From Deltaproteobacteria bacterium (lineage in GTDB: Bacteria > Desulfobacterota > Syntrophia > Syntrophales > UBA2210), in NCBI GenBank assembly GCA_019314085.1, contig JAFCZZ010000122.1, positions 1 through 5,514 on the forward strand: a stretch of DNA of 5,514 nt, read 5' to 3'. Each line of letters opens with the position of its first letter. Within the stretch, counting starts at the first letter, position 1. The notes beneath the pieces are model-generated. The model was not told the DNA's origin. It searched no databases and saw nothing but the letters and a program-made list of their open reading frames with translations. The translations under genes were made by a program, and so were the position numbers. Shown piece after piece: positions 5,315-5,514 of the stretch.

Positions 5315-5514
5315 TTAATACCAGGAACGCTTTTCCCTGTATATACCCTTCGTTGAGCCTTCATGCTCAATTCCGGCGAGCTTCTTGGCGATGTTTTTCG
5401 AGTGCTCGAAATTGTGGTCCCGGTAAATGGCCACCTTCTCGATTACCGGAGAGCCGCCGCCGTGGAGCGCATCGATCAGTTTATGGCCACCCCATGCGGA
5501 GGACATCATGTCCT
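5315..5514 (-). CDS. C-terminal end of a 4-hydroxybutyryl-CoA dehydratase / HpaB-family protein, truncated by the window edge
   Basis: The last 65 complete codons of a leftward gene ending in TAA at 5315-5317; the frame is open to the window edge, so the start is outside. The visible part has the pattern LHGGGSP (from about 17 residues in), then IEKVAIYRDHNFEHSKNIAKKLAGI, then a short charged tail. This resembles the C-terminal end of 4-hydroxybutyryl-CoA dehydratase (AbfD) and related flavoproteins of the 4-hydroxyphenylacetate hydroxylase family, where a His-Gly-x-Gly-Ser-Pro turn precedes a last helix. AbfD dehydrates 4-hydroxybutyryl-CoA to crotonyl-CoA using FAD and a [4Fe-4S] cluster. 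The cluster ligands would lie outside the window, so dehydratase versus hydroxylase cannot be decided. The CoA-transferase next door favours a CoA-thioester substrate. The fragment is short and I judge it from memory of the family. Confidence 0.55.
   Translation of the reverse strand, partial: DMMSSAWGGHKLIDALHGGGSPVIEKVAIYRDHNFEHSKNIAKKLAGIEHEGSTKGIYREKRSWY

Noticed and set aside
4359..5318. 319-codon plus-strand frame opposite the CoA-transferase gene
   Set aside because: The minus strand carries unmistakable CaiB/BaiF motifs across the whole region; the plus-strand frame is a codon-bias shadow.

Overview
The window looks like a moderately GC-rich bacterial chromosome. The gene mix points to an anaerobe, most likely a deltaproteobacterium (Desulfobacterota), although no phylogenetic marker is present and this is inference. 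The clues are a CaiB/BaiF-type CoA-transferase next to the tail of what looks like a 4-hydroxybutyryl-CoA-dehydratase/HpaB-family enzyme, and an unusual long ferritin-like protein.

Layout. Positions 1-654 (+) hold the C-terminal two thirds of a ketopantoate-reductase family enzyme that enters from the left edge. Positions 769-1287 (+) encode a 172-residue polytopic membrane protein resembling the DUF4203/TM7S3-TM198 type. Positions 1470-2762 (+) encode an MFS transporter of the EntS-like (MFS_3) group. This converges on 2800-3654 (-), a 284-residue protein that reads as two ferritin-like four-helix bundles in tandem, the second with degraded metal ligands. Positions 3655-3953 carry no gene. 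They hold the ferritin-like gene's ribosome binding site and a good sigma-70-like promoter, then an unexplained stretch, then a convincing Rho-independent terminator for the next operon. Positions 3954-5273 (-) encode a class III CoA-transferase with its catalytic Asp, and 5315-5514 (-) is the C-terminal end of the upstream dehydratase-like gene, which runs off the right edge.

How the parts fit. The right-hand pair is probably one transcription unit, read leftward and ending at the 3868-3899 terminator. The CoA-transferase could activate a carboxylic acid to its CoA thioester, and the neighbouring flavin/FeS-type dehydratase could act on that thioester; the substrate cannot be read from the sequence. 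The ferritin-like gene has its own promoter. The three left-hand plus-strand genes have spacers of 114 nt and over 160 nt between them, so they need not form one operon. The two spacers share an 11-base word, CGTTCCGCCCG, each time within an inverted repeat just upstream of a membrane-protein gene. That is the most curious non-coding signal here.

I found no tRNA, rRNA, CRISPR array, insertion sequence or recognisable defence system. Most of the window is ordinary chromosomal sequence.
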